Assembly: GCF_003597675.1 (NCBI RefSeq)
Contig: NZ_CP030827.1
Location: 3,038,001-3,102,000 of the forward strand
Reading direction: 5' to 3'
Source: Neorhizobium sp. NCHU2750
GTDB lineage: Bacteria > Pseudomonadota > Alphaproteobacteria > Rhizobiales > Rhizobiaceae
DNA: 64,000 nucleotides
In this document: piece by piece, positions 52,895 to 63,300 of the stretch
Layout: the number at the start of each line of letters is the position of its first letter
How positions within the stretch are numbered: the stretch's first letter is position 1
Program-made: the position numbers and the translations under genes
Notes under the pieces: generated by a model
Seen by the model: the letters and a program-made list of their open reading frames with translations, nothing else
The model's database searches: none
What the model was told of the DNA's origin: nothing

Positions 52895-53030
52895 GTCCCC
52901 CTCTGGCCTGCCGGCCATCTCCCCCACAAGGGGGGAGAAGACCCGTGATAACCGCCTTAACCCAATGGCGCCTCGGCGACGCAGCCCTGTTAAGCCCTCC
53001 CCCTTGTGGGGAGGGTTGGGAGGGGTCTTC
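52895..53030 (+). repeat. Dispersed palindromic intergenic repeat, copy 6
   Basis: Same family, plus orientation, nearly identical to copy 5 in its two arms. It fills most of the gap between the helicase start (52747) and the cysA stop (53051), both on the minus strand. Outside it, the gap holds about 145 bp that must include the helicase promoter. Confidence 0.85.
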
Positions 53031-53050
53031 GCCAAGTTCGCTGCGCTTGC

Positions 53051-54073
53051 TTACCCTGCGCCAAACACCTTCGCCCTTCTCAGCGTCACAAACCCTGCAT
53101 CGCCAGCCTTGACCACCCTCTCCGGCTCGACATCGAATTCAAGCGCCTCACCGGCCTGCGTCTCCGCCAGCACGCGCCGACCATCGGCGCGATCGAGCAC
53201 GCGGGTAATCCTGGCGGCAATCCCCGGCCCTTTACCCGACCAGTCGAGATCGCCCGGCCGCGCATAAAGCTCGGCCCTGCCGTCCGCCACACCCGGCGCC
53301 TCCACCGACACGTCGCCGGCATAGGCCCGGCCATCCTTCACCTCGGCGGCAATCACATTGGCATCGCCCAAAAACTTCATCACGAAGGCCGATTTCGGCG
53401 CGCGGCACACCTCTTCCGGCGTGCCCTGCTGAATGATTTCGCCATCCTTCAAAATTACCACCCGGTCGGCCAGATCGAGGGCCTCTTCCTGGTCATGGGT
53501 GACGAACAGCGTGGTGATGCCGAGTTCGGAATGGATCTCGCGCAACCAGCGTCTGAGATCCCGCCGCACATTGGCATCGAGCGCTCCGAACGGTTCGTCG
53601 AGCAGCAGAACCTTGGGGTCGACCGCAAGCGCGCGGGCAAGCGCCACGCGCTGCCGCTGGCCGCCGGAAATCTGTGCCGGGAACCGGTCCCCCAGCCCTT
53701 CGAGCCGCACCAGACGCAGAAGGTCGGTCACGCGGGCGTAGATCGCTGCCCGGTCACGTTTTACCTTCGAGACCTTCATGCCGAAGGCAATATTGTCGGC
53801 AACCGTCATATGCGGGAAGAGCGCATAATGCTGGAAGACGAAGCCGACGCCGCGGTCGCGCACCGGAATGTCGGTCGCGTCCTGATCGCCGAAATGGATC
53901 GCCCCGCCATCGGCATATTCGAGCCCGGCCACCATGCGCAGGATCGTCGTCTTGCCCGAACCGGAAGGCCCGAGCAGCGCCACCAGCTCGCCGCTCTCGA
54001 TATCGAGCGACACGCCCTTCACCGCGCGAAAGGTCTCGAAGGTTTTGACGACGTTTTCGAGATGGATCTTCAT
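53051..54073 (-). CDS. cysA: Sulfate/thiosulfate ABC transporter ATP-binding protein
   Basis: A 340-residue CysA-type ATPase with [60 protein letters not shown] and [15 protein letters not shown]-terminal TOBE-like domain of about 100 residues follows. ATG 54073 overlaps the cysW stop (ATGA); the frame open further upstream is a shadow of cysW. Last gene of the sulfate operon sbp-cysT-cysW-cysA. Confidence 0.93.
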   Translation of the reverse strand: MKIHLENVVKTFETFRAVKGVSLDIESGELVALLGPSGSGKTTILRMVAGLEYADGGAIHFGDQDATDIPVRDRGVGFVFQHYALFPHMTVADNIAFGMKVSKVKRDRAAIYARVTDLLRLVRLEGLGDRFPAQISGGQRQRVALARALAVDPKVLLLDEPFGALDANVRRDLRRWLREIHSELGITTLFVTHDQEEALDLADRVVILKDGEIIQQGTPEEVCRAPKSAFVMKFLGDANVIAAEVKDGRAYAGDVSVEAPGVADGRAELYARPGDLDWSGKGPGIAARITRVLDRADGRRVLAETQAGEALEFDVEPERVVKAGDAGFVTLRRAKVFGAG

Positions 54074-54948
54074 GATATTTTCTCTGCCGGGTTGGCCTGT
54101 TTGCGGATACGGCCCGCACCCTGCCTCTCGAGCAGGACCTTGGCGATGATGGTGATGACGGCGATGGTCGCGAGGATCGAGGCTGCCGCGAACGCACCCG
54201 TCGCCTGATAGTCGTGATAAAGCAGTTCGATATGCAAAGGCAGCGTATTGGTCTGGCCGCGGATATTGCCGGAAACCACCGAGACGGCACCGAACTCGCC
54301 CATCACGCGGGCATTGCACAGAATGACGCCATAAAGCAGCGCCCATTTCACATTCGGCAGCGTCACCGAGAGGAAGGTGCGGAAGCCGGAAGCACCGAGC
54401 GAGGTCGCCGCCTCTTCGAGATCCCGCCCCTGCGCCTGCATCAGCGGGATCAGTTCGCGGGCAACGAAGGGTGCGGTGACGAACATCGACGCGATGATGA
54501 TGCCGGGGATCGCGAACAGGATCTTGATGTCATAGGCATCGAGCAACGGCCCGAACAGGCCCTGCAGGCCATAGACGAACAAATAGGCGACGCCGGCGAC
54601 GATCGGCGACACCGAGAACGGGATCTCGATGACGACGAGCAGGAGCCGCTTGAAACGGAAGTCGAACTTGGTGATCGCCCAGGCGGCGGCAATGCCGAAC
54701 ACGGTATTGACCGGCACCGCGATCAGCGCGGTGAGCACCGTGAGCCCGATGGCGCTCTGCGTGTCCGGATTGACGATCGTCTCGCGATAGACGTCCCAGC
54801 CCTTGGCAAACGCCTCGAAACCGATGACGAGAAGCGGCGCGACGATGACGAAGGCGACAAGGATGAGCACGATGCCGATCAGCACGCGGCGGAAGACCGG
54901 ATTGTCGCCGACACGCGGCGGTTTTCTGCGGTTGGAGAGAGCGCTCAT
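54070..54948 (-). CDS. cysW: Sulfate ABC transporter permease CysW
   Basis: A 292-residue permease with about six helices and an EAA loop ([31 protein letters not shown]). [36 protein letters not shown] is the CysW signature. ATG 54948 lies two bases after the cysT stop. It forms the sulfate channel with CysT. Confidence 0.93.
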   Translation of the reverse strand: MSALSNRRKPPRVGDNPVFRRVLIGIVLILVAFVIVAPLLVIGFEAFAKGWDVYRETIVNPDTQSAIGLTVLTALIAVPVNTVFGIAAAWAITKFDFRFKRLLLVVIEIPFSVSPIVAGVAYLFVYGLQGLFGPLLDAYDIKILFAIPGIIIASMFVTAPFVARELIPLMQAQGRDLEEAATSLGASGFRTFLSVTLPNVKWALLYGVILCNARVMGEFGAVSVVSGNIRGQTNTLPLHIELLYHDYQATGAFAAASILATIAVITIIAKVLLERQGAGRIRKQANPAEKIS

Positions 54949-54950
54949 GA

Positions 54951-55775
54951 TCAGCCCTTCACCGTATAACGCAGCGCCCGCGCCTGTAGCCAGTTGGTGA
55001 CCGCGAGCATAGTGAAGGCGGCAATCAGGAGTACCGAGGCGATCGCCGCCGCCGCCTGATAGTCATATTCCTCCAGCCGGATGAAGATCAGAAGCGCGGT
55101 AATCTCCGTCGACATCGGCTGGTTGCCGGCAATGAAGATGATCGCCCCGAACTCGCCGAGCGAGCGGGCGAATGAGAGCGAAACGCCGGCCAGCAGCGCC
55201 GGCGCCAGAAGCGGCAGGATGACCTTGGCGAAAATCGTCCAGTCGGAACCGCCGAGCGACTGCGCCGCCTCTTCCAGCGCCGGATCGAGATCTTCCAGCA
55301 CCGGCTGCACCGTGCGCACGATGAAGGGCAGCGAGGTGAAGCACATGGCGACCATGATGCCCAAGGGCGTATAGGCGACCTTGATACCGTAGCTTTCCAG
55401 GATGGAGCCGAACCAGCCATTGTTGGCAAACAGCGCCGTCAGCGCGATACCGGCGACAGCCGTCGGCAGCGCAAACGGCAGGTCGACGATCGCATCGACG
55501 ATCCGCCGGCCGGGAAAGCGGTAGCGCGTCAGCACCCAGGCCAGCGCCAGCCCGAAGACGAGGTTGAACAGCGTCGCGCCGAGCGCAGAAAGCACCGTCA
55601 CCCGATAGCTCGCGAGAGCCCGCGACGACGAAACGATCCGCCAGTAGTCTTCCGGCCCGAGGCTTGCCGCCTTGATGACGAGTGCCGCGAGCGGCAGCAC
55701 CACGATCAGGCCGACATAAAAAAGGGTCACCCCCAGGGATAATGGCAATCCCGGCAGGACATTGCGTCGTCTCAC
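54951..55775 (-). CDS. cysT: Sulfate ABC transporter permease CysT (CysU)
   Basis: A 274-residue permease with EAA loop LEEAAQSLGGSDWTIFAKVILPLLAPALLAG and the conserved RSLGEFGAIIFIAGNQPMSTEI. The start is GTG 55775, eight bases after AAGGAA. It is separated from sbp by 150 bp holding a perfect 15-bp hairpin, so expression below sbp is expected. Confidence 0.92.
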   Translation of the reverse strand: MRRRNVLPGLPLSLGVTLFYVGLIVVLPLAALVIKAASLGPEDYWRIVSSSRALASYRVTVLSALGATLFNLVFGLALAWVLTRYRFPGRRIVDAIVDLPFALPTAVAGIALTALFANNGWFGSILESYGIKVAYTPLGIMVAMCFTSLPFIVRTVQPVLEDLDPALEEAAQSLGGSDWTIFAKVILPLLAPALLAGVSLSFARSLGEFGAIIFIAGNQPMSTEITALLIFIRLEEYDYQAAAAIASVLLIAAFTMLAVTNWLQARALRYTVKG

Positions 55776-55846
55776 GCGGTCGGTTCCTTATCAATGCAAA
55801 GCCGGCGAACCGAATGGCGGCCGGTCGGGTGTCGCAAAGCGTGACT

Positions 55847-55881
55847 TCCCTCATTCCTGTGCTTGTCACAGGAATGAGGGA
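55847..55881 (-). other. Intercistronic hairpin between sbp and cysT
   Basis: TCCCTCATTCCTGTG-CTTGT-CACAGGAATGAGGGA (plus-strand reading), a perfect 15-bp inverted repeat. On the minus-strand transcript it follows the sbp stop by 45 bases and precedes cysT by about 70. It has no T-run, so it should stabilise the sbp message or cause partial termination. Confidence 0.75.
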
Positions 55882-55925
55882 GTTTAAGGCGGCGGCCCCG
55901 CTAAAAGGCCGCATTGGAGAGGAAG

Positions 55926-56927
55926 TTACCGGCTGCCATAGAGCCTGTCGAGCGTGCCACCGGAGGCGAAATGCTCGGACTGGACCTTGTCCCAGCCACC
56001 GAACACGTCCTCGACCTTGACCAGGCGGATTGCCGGGAACTGGTCTTTGAACTCCCCGACGACCTTCTCGTCATGCACACGATGGCCGAACTGGGCAGCG
56101 ATGCGCTGGCCATCTTCCGAATAGAGGAAATCGAGATAGCTCTTGGCGAGTTGTTCCGTGCCGTGCTTCTTGGCAACCTTGTCGACCACCGCCACCGGGA
56201 ATTCGGAAAGCAGGCTGACCGACGGGATGACGCCCTCGACCTTGTCCTTGCCATACTGCTTTTCGATGCCGCGGGTCTCGGCTTCGAAGGTGATCAGCAC
56301 GTCGCCCTGGCCGCGTTCCACGAAAGTGGTGGTAGCGGCACGTCCGCCGGTATCGAAGACCGGAACATTGTTGAAGATCTTGGTGATATAGGCCTCGATC
56401 TTTTCCTGGTCGCCATTATAGGCTTCCTTCGCCCAGGCATAGGCGGCGAGATAAGTATAGCGCGCATTACCTGACGTCTTCGGGTTCGGGAAGACGGCAT
56501 GCACGTCGTCACGGGCAAGATCGCCCCAGTCCTTGATGTTCTTCGGATTGCCGGCACGCACCAGGAAGGACGGGAAGGAATAGAAGGGCGAGGCATTGTT
56601 GGGGAACTGCTTGGTCCAGTCCTTGGCGACGAAACCCTGCTTGGCAAGGAAATCGATATCGGTCGACTGGTTGAAGGTCACGACATCCGCCTCGAGCCCT
56701 TCGACGATCGAGCGCGCCTGCTTCGACGTGCCGGCATGCGACTGGTCGATGGTGACGCCCGGTTGCTGCTTGATGAAAGCCTGGTTCTCGGCGACGAAAA
56801 GCTCGCGGGCAACGTCGTAGGAAGCGTTCAGAAGCTTGTTCGGCTCATCCGCCATGGCCGGCTGGACGAAGAGTGCAACGGCAAGCGGCGCGATGAGTGC
56901 GGTGCCGAGAAGAAGAAGGCGGTTCAT
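55926..56927 (-). CDS. sbp: Sulfate-binding periplasmic protein
   Basis: A 333-residue sulfate-binding protein. The signal peptide ends at AMA-D (about residue 26). LLNASYDVARELF, AGTSKQARSIVEGLEADVVTFNQSTDIDFLA and TSGNARYTYLAAYAWA are family hallmarks for sulfate/thiosulfate binding. ATG 56927 is chosen for GGAGAC seven bases upstream; the frame opens 11 codons earlier. First gene of the sulfate operon. Confidence 0.93.
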   Translation of the reverse strand: MNRLLLLGTALIAPLAVALFVQPAMADEPNKLLNASYDVARELFVAENQAFIKQQPGVTIDQSHAGTSKQARSIVEGLEADVVTFNQSTDIDFLAKQGFVAKDWTKQFPNNASPFYSFPSFLVRAGNPKNIKDWGDLARDDVHAVFPNPKTSGNARYTYLAAYAWAKEAYNGDQEKIEAYITKIFNNVPVFDTGGRAATTTFVERGQGDVLITFEAETRGIEKQYGKDKVEGVIPSVSLLSEFPVAVVDKVAKKHGTEQLAKSYLDFLYSEDGQRIAAQFGHRVHDEKVVGEFKDQFPAIRLVKVEDVFGGWDKVQSEHFASGGTLDRLYGSR

Positions 56928-57000
56928 CAAAAGTCTCCGGAAACGGGCCATGGTTGGCAATGTAAGCGGAAACTAACGGGACGATCACCAATTCGCGAGA

Positions 57001-57029
57001 AACCGCCCTCCCCGGCGCGAGAGGCGGTT
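57001..57029 (-). promoter_or_regulatory. Inverted repeat in the sbp leader/promoter region
   Basis: AACCGCC (57001-57007) and GGCGGTT (57023-57029) with inner CTC/GAG pairing, 74-102 bases before the sbp start. It lies in the 292-bp divergent gap between sbp and the DMT permease gene. It could be a leader hairpin or a regulator site; I see no known sulfur riboswitch. Confidence 0.35.
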
Positions 57030-57219
57030 AGAATTTTCGTCCATTTTTCGCCACATTCCGCAACGGTTTTGCCTCCGCTGCCCATTACGCCCCATGGTGG
57101 TGCATAGCACCTGCGCGGATATAGTCATGGCACAACTTTCCGTGACCATGTAGGACCAGCAATATATTAGTCTCGCGCATATCCGGATCGGGATCGCGCT
57201 GCCCGTCAAAGTCAATCCG

Positions 57220-58209
57220 ATGCAAAACAAAAGCTTTGGTTATCTCTACGTTCTCCTCGCCATCACTATTTTTGCGGCGCAGGACGGATTGTCCAAATAT
57301 CTCGGTGAACGATACCCGGTGATCATGTTCACCATGGTTCGTTTCTGGGCCTTTGCCATCTTCGTCGTCGTGCTGGCGGCGTTTTCGCCGGGCGGCCTGC
57401 GCAAGGCGGTCGTCACCCGCAGGCCCTTCCTGCAGATGCTGCGCGGCCCTCTGCTGATGCTGGAAATCGTTCTCGTCGTCATCGCCTATAACAAGGCGGG
57501 CCTCGCCATGACCCAGGCGATCTTCCAGTCGACGCCGCTGATCATCACCGTCCTGTCGGTCCCGTTGCTGGGCGAAAAAGTCGGCTGGCGGCGTGGCCTC
57601 GCCATCCTTGTCGGGCTTTTCGGCGTGCTCGTCATCATCAACCCGATCGGCATCCGCTTCGACGTCAATCTCCTGTGGTCCTTTGCTGGCGCCCTCTCCT
57701 ATGGTCTTTACGGTATAGCCACGCGCGCCGTCGGACGGGAGGATTCAGCCGTTACGAGCGTGCTTTATACGGGCATATTCGGCGCCATCGTCGCAACCGC
57801 GATCGGCGTCTTCTACTGGACCCCGATCGCCATGGAACACTGGCCACAGCTGATTGCGCTCTGCATCTGTGGGGCCACCAGCCATTACTTCCTCATCAAG
57901 GCCTATGCGACGCTGACCGCCGTCGAGGTCCAGCCGCTGACCTATTTGCAGATCGTGTTGAGCGTCGCCGTCGCCACCATCTTCTTCGACGAAACCATCA
58001 CCATCAACATGGTGGCCGGTGCATTGATCGTCGTTGCTGCAGGCCTTTTCACCGTCTGGCGTGAACACCGGCTGGGGATCAAGCAGGACTGGAAATCGCC
58101 CTTCTGGCAACGAGTTGACCCACTGCAGCGACACCGAAAACAACCGGGAAACCAAGCAGATACATACGGGAAACATTCGGAAACAAAACTGTACGGGAAA
58201 GTACCATAA
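57220..58209 (+). CDS. DMT-superfamily (EamA) membrane transporter
   Basis: A 329-residue permease with about ten hydrophobic helices arranged as two EamA repeats (first with FWAFAIFVVVLAAF and QAIFQSTPLIITVLSVPLLGEKVGWRR; second with TYLQIVLSVAVATIFFDETI). The C-terminal 45 residues are hydrophilic and rich in Gln, His and Lys. Family members export amino acids, metabolites or drugs. It is divergent from sbp. The following XRE gene starts about 60 bp later. Substrate unknown. Confidence 0.87.
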   Translation: MQNKSFGYLYVLLAITIFAAQDGLSKYLGERYPVIMFTMVRFWAFAIFVVVLAAFSPGGLRKAVVTRRPFLQMLRGPLLMLEIVLVVIAYNKAGLAMTQAIFQSTPLIITVLSVPLLGEKVGWRRGLAILVGLFGVLVIINPIGIRFDVNLLWSFAGALSYGLYGIATRAVGREDSAVTSVLYTGIFGAIVATAIGVFYWTPIAMEHWPQLIALCICGATSHYFLIKAYATLTAVEVQPLTYLQIVLSVAVATIFFDETITINMVAGALIVVAAGLFTVWREHRLGIKQDWKSPFWQRVDPLQRHRKQPGNQADTYGKHSETKLYGKVP

Positions 58210-58270
58210 ATTCCTTGCACCGTTACTTGCAATCTGTTGCTGTGCGGCAAAAGCCATGGAGGGTACTTTG

Positions 58271-58705
58271 TTGCCGACTGACAAGACGAAGATCGATCTC
58301 GATGAAAAGAAGGTGGATCAGCGTGTAGGCGAAAACATCCGCCACATCCGTCTCCTGCGGGGATTGTCGCAAGGTGCGCTCGCAGAAGCGGCCGGCATCA
58401 CCTTTCAGCAGGTCCAGAAATACGAGAAGGGCACCAACCGGGTATCCGCCTCCCGCCTCGTGCAGTTCTCGATCGTCCTATCCTGTTCGCTGGACGATCT
58501 CTTCGAAGGCACCAAGGACGAGATGATGGATGGCCTCGGCATCGACGGCAAGCCGGTTTCGGTGCTGAGCAGCGAAGCGACATCGATCGCCTTGAAATTC
58601 GACGATATCAGCGACAGCGACATCCGCCGCAGGATCAAGGCACTGATAGCGACGCTCGCAAAGAGTCGCGAAGAAACCGAAGAAGACGAACTGCAAGGGG
58701 CATGA
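58271..58705 (+). CDS. XRE-family HTH regulator
   Basis: About 144 residues. The HTH is VGENIRHIRLLRGLSQGALAEAAGITFQQVQKYEKGTNRVSASRLVQFS, of a rhizobial XRE type related to quorum-sensing and symbiosis repressors such as PraR. The C-terminal part is acidic (LAKSREETEEDEL). The best ribosome site is GGAGGG at 58258-58263, seven bases before TTG 58271; ATG 58256 overlaps that site and is the alternative start. The target is unknown; the upstream DMT gene is codirectional. Confidence 0.82.
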   Translation: MPTDKTKIDLDEKKVDQRVGENIRHIRLLRGLSQGALAEAAGITFQQVQKYEKGTNRVSASRLVQFSIVLSCSLDDLFEGTKDEMMDGLGIDGKPVSVLSSEATSIALKFDDISDSDIRRRIKALIATLAKSREETEEDELQGA

Positions 58706-59108
58706 TCGCTCCCGCGTAGGGGCGCCACCGCCCGGCCTTCAGCCTTCTGCAATATGCTTCCGAAAAAAATGCGGACCTGATCATCCCCACCGGCGCACAA
58801 GGCCCGATAATCACATCGTCATCGGACGGGAAACCGGGTTCGCGAACCGGCCTCCTTCACGGGCTCTGAAGCTGCTCGGTTGCCGGTGATGGTCGATGAA
58901 CAGGTTCGGGCGGGAATTGACAAGTCCTCTTCGAACCGGATGAAGCGACCGGGGCAGGCAGACCAAAATCTACCTTCCACCCCAATGCCACTGCCTGCCC
59001 CATTCCCGAACCCTAGGGGTTCGATGGCAATGCAGTCGAACCACACGGCATGGCCGATGTGGCTACCCGTGCTGACGGAATTGCAAGCCGGCGCCCCCAA
59101 CGATCGCC
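58706..59108. other. 403-bp intergenic region with several inverted repeats, no gene seen
   Basis: It lies between the XRE gene (plus) and the convergent hydratase gene (minus). Visible structure: GGTTCGCGAACC (58837-58848, perfect palindrome), GGGGCAGGCAG (58951-58961) pairing with CTGCCTGCCCC (58991-59001), and CGAACCC-TA-GGGGTTCG near 59008. The word GAACC recurs four times. A small RNA is possible. The open frames here have arginine-rich shadow composition, so I call none. Confidence 0.5.
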
Positions 59109-60188
59109 TCAAAGCCTGTGCTCGGCAAACAACACCGGATGGTCGCTTTCGAAATACCGGTCCAGCTCCGCCTCCGTCACTTCGGCAAGCGTTGCCGGAT
59201 GCCATTTCGGATTATGGTCCTTGTCGATCAGCACGGCGCGCACGCCCTCGTAGAAATCCTCATGCCGCAGGATTTCCGTCGCGGCGGTCAGCTCCCGCTC
59301 TAGACATTCGACGAGGCTCGAACTGTCGCGCCCGGCCCGCAGCAGACGCAGGGTGAGCTTGAGGCTGGTCGGCGAACGCCTGGCGATCACCGCCCGAGTG
59401 GCCTCGGCGAACGCTCCGTCTTCCCTGTGAAGGGCCGCGACGATCTCCTCGACCGTATCGTGGCGGAACGCCCGGTCGATCACGACACGATTGGCCTGCA
59501 ATCGGCTTTCGCCCGGCACGACCGCGAAACCGTCGATGACGGCCTCGACATCGGCATGGGACACACCCGGCTTCAGTCCCGAGAGCGCTTCGACGATCTC
59601 GCCCAGACTGTCGGATGGAACCTGATGATCCGCCAGCCCGGCATGGATGGCATCCGCGCCATCGATGAAGTCACCGGTCAGCCCCATCCATGTCCCCGCC
59701 TCGCCCGGCGCCTTCGGCAACAGCCACGTGGCACCGACATCGGGAAAATAGCCGATCCCGGTTTCCGGCATGGCAAGCTTGGTGCGTTCGGTGACGATCC
59801 GGTGGCGCCCATGCGCGGAAAGCCCGACGCCGCCGCCCATCACCAGCCCGTCCATCAGCGCCACATAGGGTTTGGGATAATGCGCCAGCTGGTAGTTGAT
59901 CGGAAATTCGTCGCGCCAGAAGCCCGCGACATCCGGTTCCCCGGCACGGCTCAGGTCATGGATCGCCCTTATGTCGCCGCCGGCCGAAAGCCCGCGCTCC
60001 CCCTCGCCTGTCAGGATCACACAGGCGATCGTGTCGTCCTCGACGAAGCGGGCAAGCGCTACGCCGATCGCGTGGATCATCACCAGATTGAGGCTGTTGA
60101 GCGCTTTTGGCCGATTGAGCCGGATGATGGCAGCATTGCCGATACGGTCGATGAGAATGTCGTTGGTCTGGACTGGGTGATCGGTCAT
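59109..60188 (-). CDS. Enoyl-CoA hydratase/isomerase family protein, 3-hydroxyisobutyryl-CoA hydrolase-like
   Basis: A 359-residue crotonase-fold protein. The length and the C-terminal ECH_2 domain (FYEGVRAVLIDKDHNPKWHPATLAEVTEAELDRYF) favour 3-hydroxyisobutyryl-CoA hydrolase over enoyl-CoA hydratase. The oxyanion-hole regions are GLSAGGDIRAIH and DGLVMGGGVGLSAHGRHRIVTERTKLAMPETGIGYFPDVG. It would act in valine degradation. ATG 60188 is chosen over 60215; neither has a strong ribosome site. Confidence 0.87.
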   Translation of the reverse strand: MTDHPVQTNDILIDRIGNAAIIRLNRPKALNSLNLVMIHAIGVALARFVEDDTIACVILTGEGERGLSAGGDIRAIHDLSRAGEPDVAGFWRDEFPINYQLAHYPKPYVALMDGLVMGGGVGLSAHGRHRIVTERTKLAMPETGIGYFPDVGATWLLPKAPGEAGTWMGLTGDFIDGADAIHAGLADHQVPSDSLGEIVEALSGLKPGVSHADVEAVIDGFAVVPGESRLQANRVVIDRAFRHDTVEEIVAALHREDGAFAEATRAVIARRSPTSLKLTLRLLRAGRDSSSLVECLERELTAATEILRHEDFYEGVRAVLIDKDHNPKWHPATLAEVTEAELDRYFESDHPVLFAEHRL

Positions 60189-60373
60189 GCCGTGCCCGTT
60201 GCAAGATGCGGTCACCGATCATAGCCGCCCGGCCATCGGTCTTGCCAGATGCTAAATCGGGCGCGATTGACGCATGCCCCCTGCACCATCGGCAGGCTGT
60301 CGAGCCTGCCATCGCATATTCGAAGCCGGGGCGCCTTCATGGGAACTGGTTAGGTCTGAAGACGCCCCGGCGG

Positions 60374-63300
60374 TTATTCGGCAGCCATCGGAAGGTCTCG
60401 CTGGCCGTCGAAAAGATCGCCCTGCTTGCCGGGCGTGGTATTGCCTTCATTGTCCTTCGTCTTCGGTTCACGACCGAAGAACAGCGCATAGGCAGCCGGC
60501 AGTACGAGCAGGGTCAGCACGGTCGCGACAAGAATGCCGCCCATCATCGCATAGGCCATCGGCCCCCAGAAAAGGCCGCGCGAGATCGGGATCAGCGCCA
60601 GCACGGCGGTGAGCGCCGTCAGCATGATCGGCCGGAAGCGGCGGACGGCAGCACCGACGATCGCCTCCTGCCGGTGCATGCCGGCAGCGATATCCTGGTC
60701 GATCTGGTCGACGAGGATGATCGAGTTGCGCATGATGATGCCAAGCAGCGCGATGACGCCGAGGATCGCCACGAAGCCGAACGGCGCGCCAGTGATCAAA
60801 AGCGCCATCGCCGCGCCGATAATGCCGAGCGGACCGGTGGCCAGCACCAGCATCGCCTTGCCGAAATGCCTGAGCTGGATCATCAGAAGCACGAGGATAA
60901 CGAGCAGCATGACCGGCATCTTTGCCGCGATCGACTGCTGGCTTTCGGCCGAGTCCTCGGCGCCGCCCTGGATGTCGACATGATAGCCGGCCGGCAGTGC
61001 AGCCCTGATATCCGCAAGGTTCTGGTAGAGATTGAGCGACACCTGGGTCGGCTCCATGTTGTCGGGCAACGTAGCCTTGACGGTGATCGTCGGCAGGCGG
61101 TTGCGCCGCCATTCTATGCCCTGTTCCATGATCGGCTCGATACGCGCCACCTGCGAGGCCGGCACGAAGCCGCCGAGATCGGAGGGGATATAGACCGAGT
61201 TGATCGCCGACAGGAGATTGCGGCTGGCATCCGGCTCACGCAGTACGACCGAGACGGTTTCCTCGCCGTCGCGGAAATCGCCGAGCGGTGCGCCGGAAAC
61301 GGCGGCCTGCAGCATCTGCCGCACGCGCTGCGAGGTAATCCTGAGCGCCCTGGCGCGATCCTGGTCGATGACCAGCTTCACCGCCGGCACCGGTTCCATC
61401 CAGTCGTCATGGATCGCGCCGAAACCCGGCTGCTGCTCGAAGCGTTCCTTCACCTGGTCGGCGATGCGGCGCACCTCTGCCTTGTCCGGCCCCATGACGC
61501 GCATCTGCACCGCCCAGCCGACCGGCGGGCCGAGGAACAGGCGGTCCACCTTACCGCGCACCGTCGGGAAATCATTGGCGAGAATATCACGCAGCTTGAC
61601 GATCAGCCGCTCGCGCTCTTCCAGCCCCTTGGACATGACGAGCAGCTGGGCATAGTTCGGGTTGGCGAGCTGCTGGTCTAGCGGCAGGAAGAAGCGCGGC
61701 GCGCCTTGGCCGATGAAGGTGGCGACGAACTTCTGGTCCGGATCGGCCATGATCTTCTGCTCGAGCGCCTTGGCCTGCCGTTCCACCTCGTAGACGCTGG
61801 TCCCTTCCGGCAGCCACATGTCGACCAGGATTTCCGGCCGCGACGACTGCGGGAAGAAGCTCTGCGGAATGAACTTGAAAGCGTAGATGCTGCCACCGAA
61901 GGCGACGAAGGTGAGCGCGATGACGATCAGCCGGTGGCGCACCGCCCAAGAGACCGTGCCGCGCAGCCGCCTGTAGAAGCGGGTATCATAGGCGTCCTTG
62001 TGGGTTCCCACATGCGCCCGCTGCTTGAGGATCATGTAGCCGAGCCACGGGGTGAAATAGACCGCGACGAACCATGACGTGACGAGCGCGATGCCGACGA
62101 CGAAGAACAGCGAGCGTACATATTCACCGGCCGTCGAGGCCGCAAAACCGACCGGGATGAAGCCCGCGGTGGTGATCAGCGTGCCGGTCAGCATCGGGAA
62201 GGCTGTCGATGAATAGGCAAAGCTCGCCGCTTCGAGCCGCGGCAGCCCCTCTTCGAGCTTCCGCTCCATCATCTCGACGACGATCATCGCATCGTCGACC
62301 AGAAGACCGAGCGCGATAATCAAGGCGCCGAGCGAGATGCGCTGCAGCTCGATGCCCATGTAATACATGATGGCGAGCGTGGCTGAGAGGACGAGCGGAA
62401 TGGCAATCGCGATGACGATGCCGGAACGCCAGCCAATCGAGATCAGCGACACGACCAGCACGATCACCAGCGCCTCCATCAAGGCCTGGGTGAACTCGCC
62501 GACGGCTTCGGTGACGACTTCCGGCTGGTTGGAGACCTGGTGCACCTCGACCCCGACCGGCAATGTCTTTTCGAACTGCTGATAGGTCGCCTCGACCTGT
62601 TTGCCGACATCGGTCACCTTGTAGCCATTGGCCATGACGACGCCGATCTCGACCGCATCCTCGCCGTTGAAGCGGAACTTGTTGTCGTAGGGATCCTCGA
62701 GCCCGTCCTTGACGGTGGCGATATCGCCAAGGCGGAACACCTGGTCGCCCGACCGGATCCGCAATTCGCGCACGTCGGCCGAAGACTTTATCCCGCCCTC
62801 GACGGAAATGCGCACCGAACGATCATGCGTCTCGACGCTGCCGGCCGCATCGACATCGTTTTGCCCTGACAGCGCATTCTGGATATCGGTGACCGTCAGC
62901 CCCCGTTCGGCCAGCGCCTTGGAGGAAATGTCGATGAAGATCTTCTGCGCTTGGTCGCCAAGGATCGTCGCCTTTTCGACGCCGGGCGTGGCAAGCAGCA
63001 TGTCACGCGCCTGGATGGCGAACTGCTTCAGTTCCGGATAGGTATAGCCGTCACCGACGATCGCATGCAGCGTGATGAAAGTGTCGCCGAATTCGTCGTT
63101 GAAATAGGGACCCTGGAGACCGGAGGGGAGATCCTGCTTGATGTCGCCGACCTTCTTGCGCACCTGATAGAATGCATCCGCCACCTGCTGGGCATTGGTA
63201 TCGCCCTTGATCTGCAGCGTGGTGATCGACATGCCGGCGCGGGTATAGGACTTGATCCAGTCGAGATGCGGCGTTTCCTGCAGCTTGCGCTCGATCTTGT

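Noticed and set aside
58819..59205. 128-codon open frame on the minus strand in the gap beside the HIBYL-CoA hydrolase-like gene
   Set aside because: It overlaps the end of a clear gene, lacks a ribosome site and has arginine/serine-rich shadow composition.
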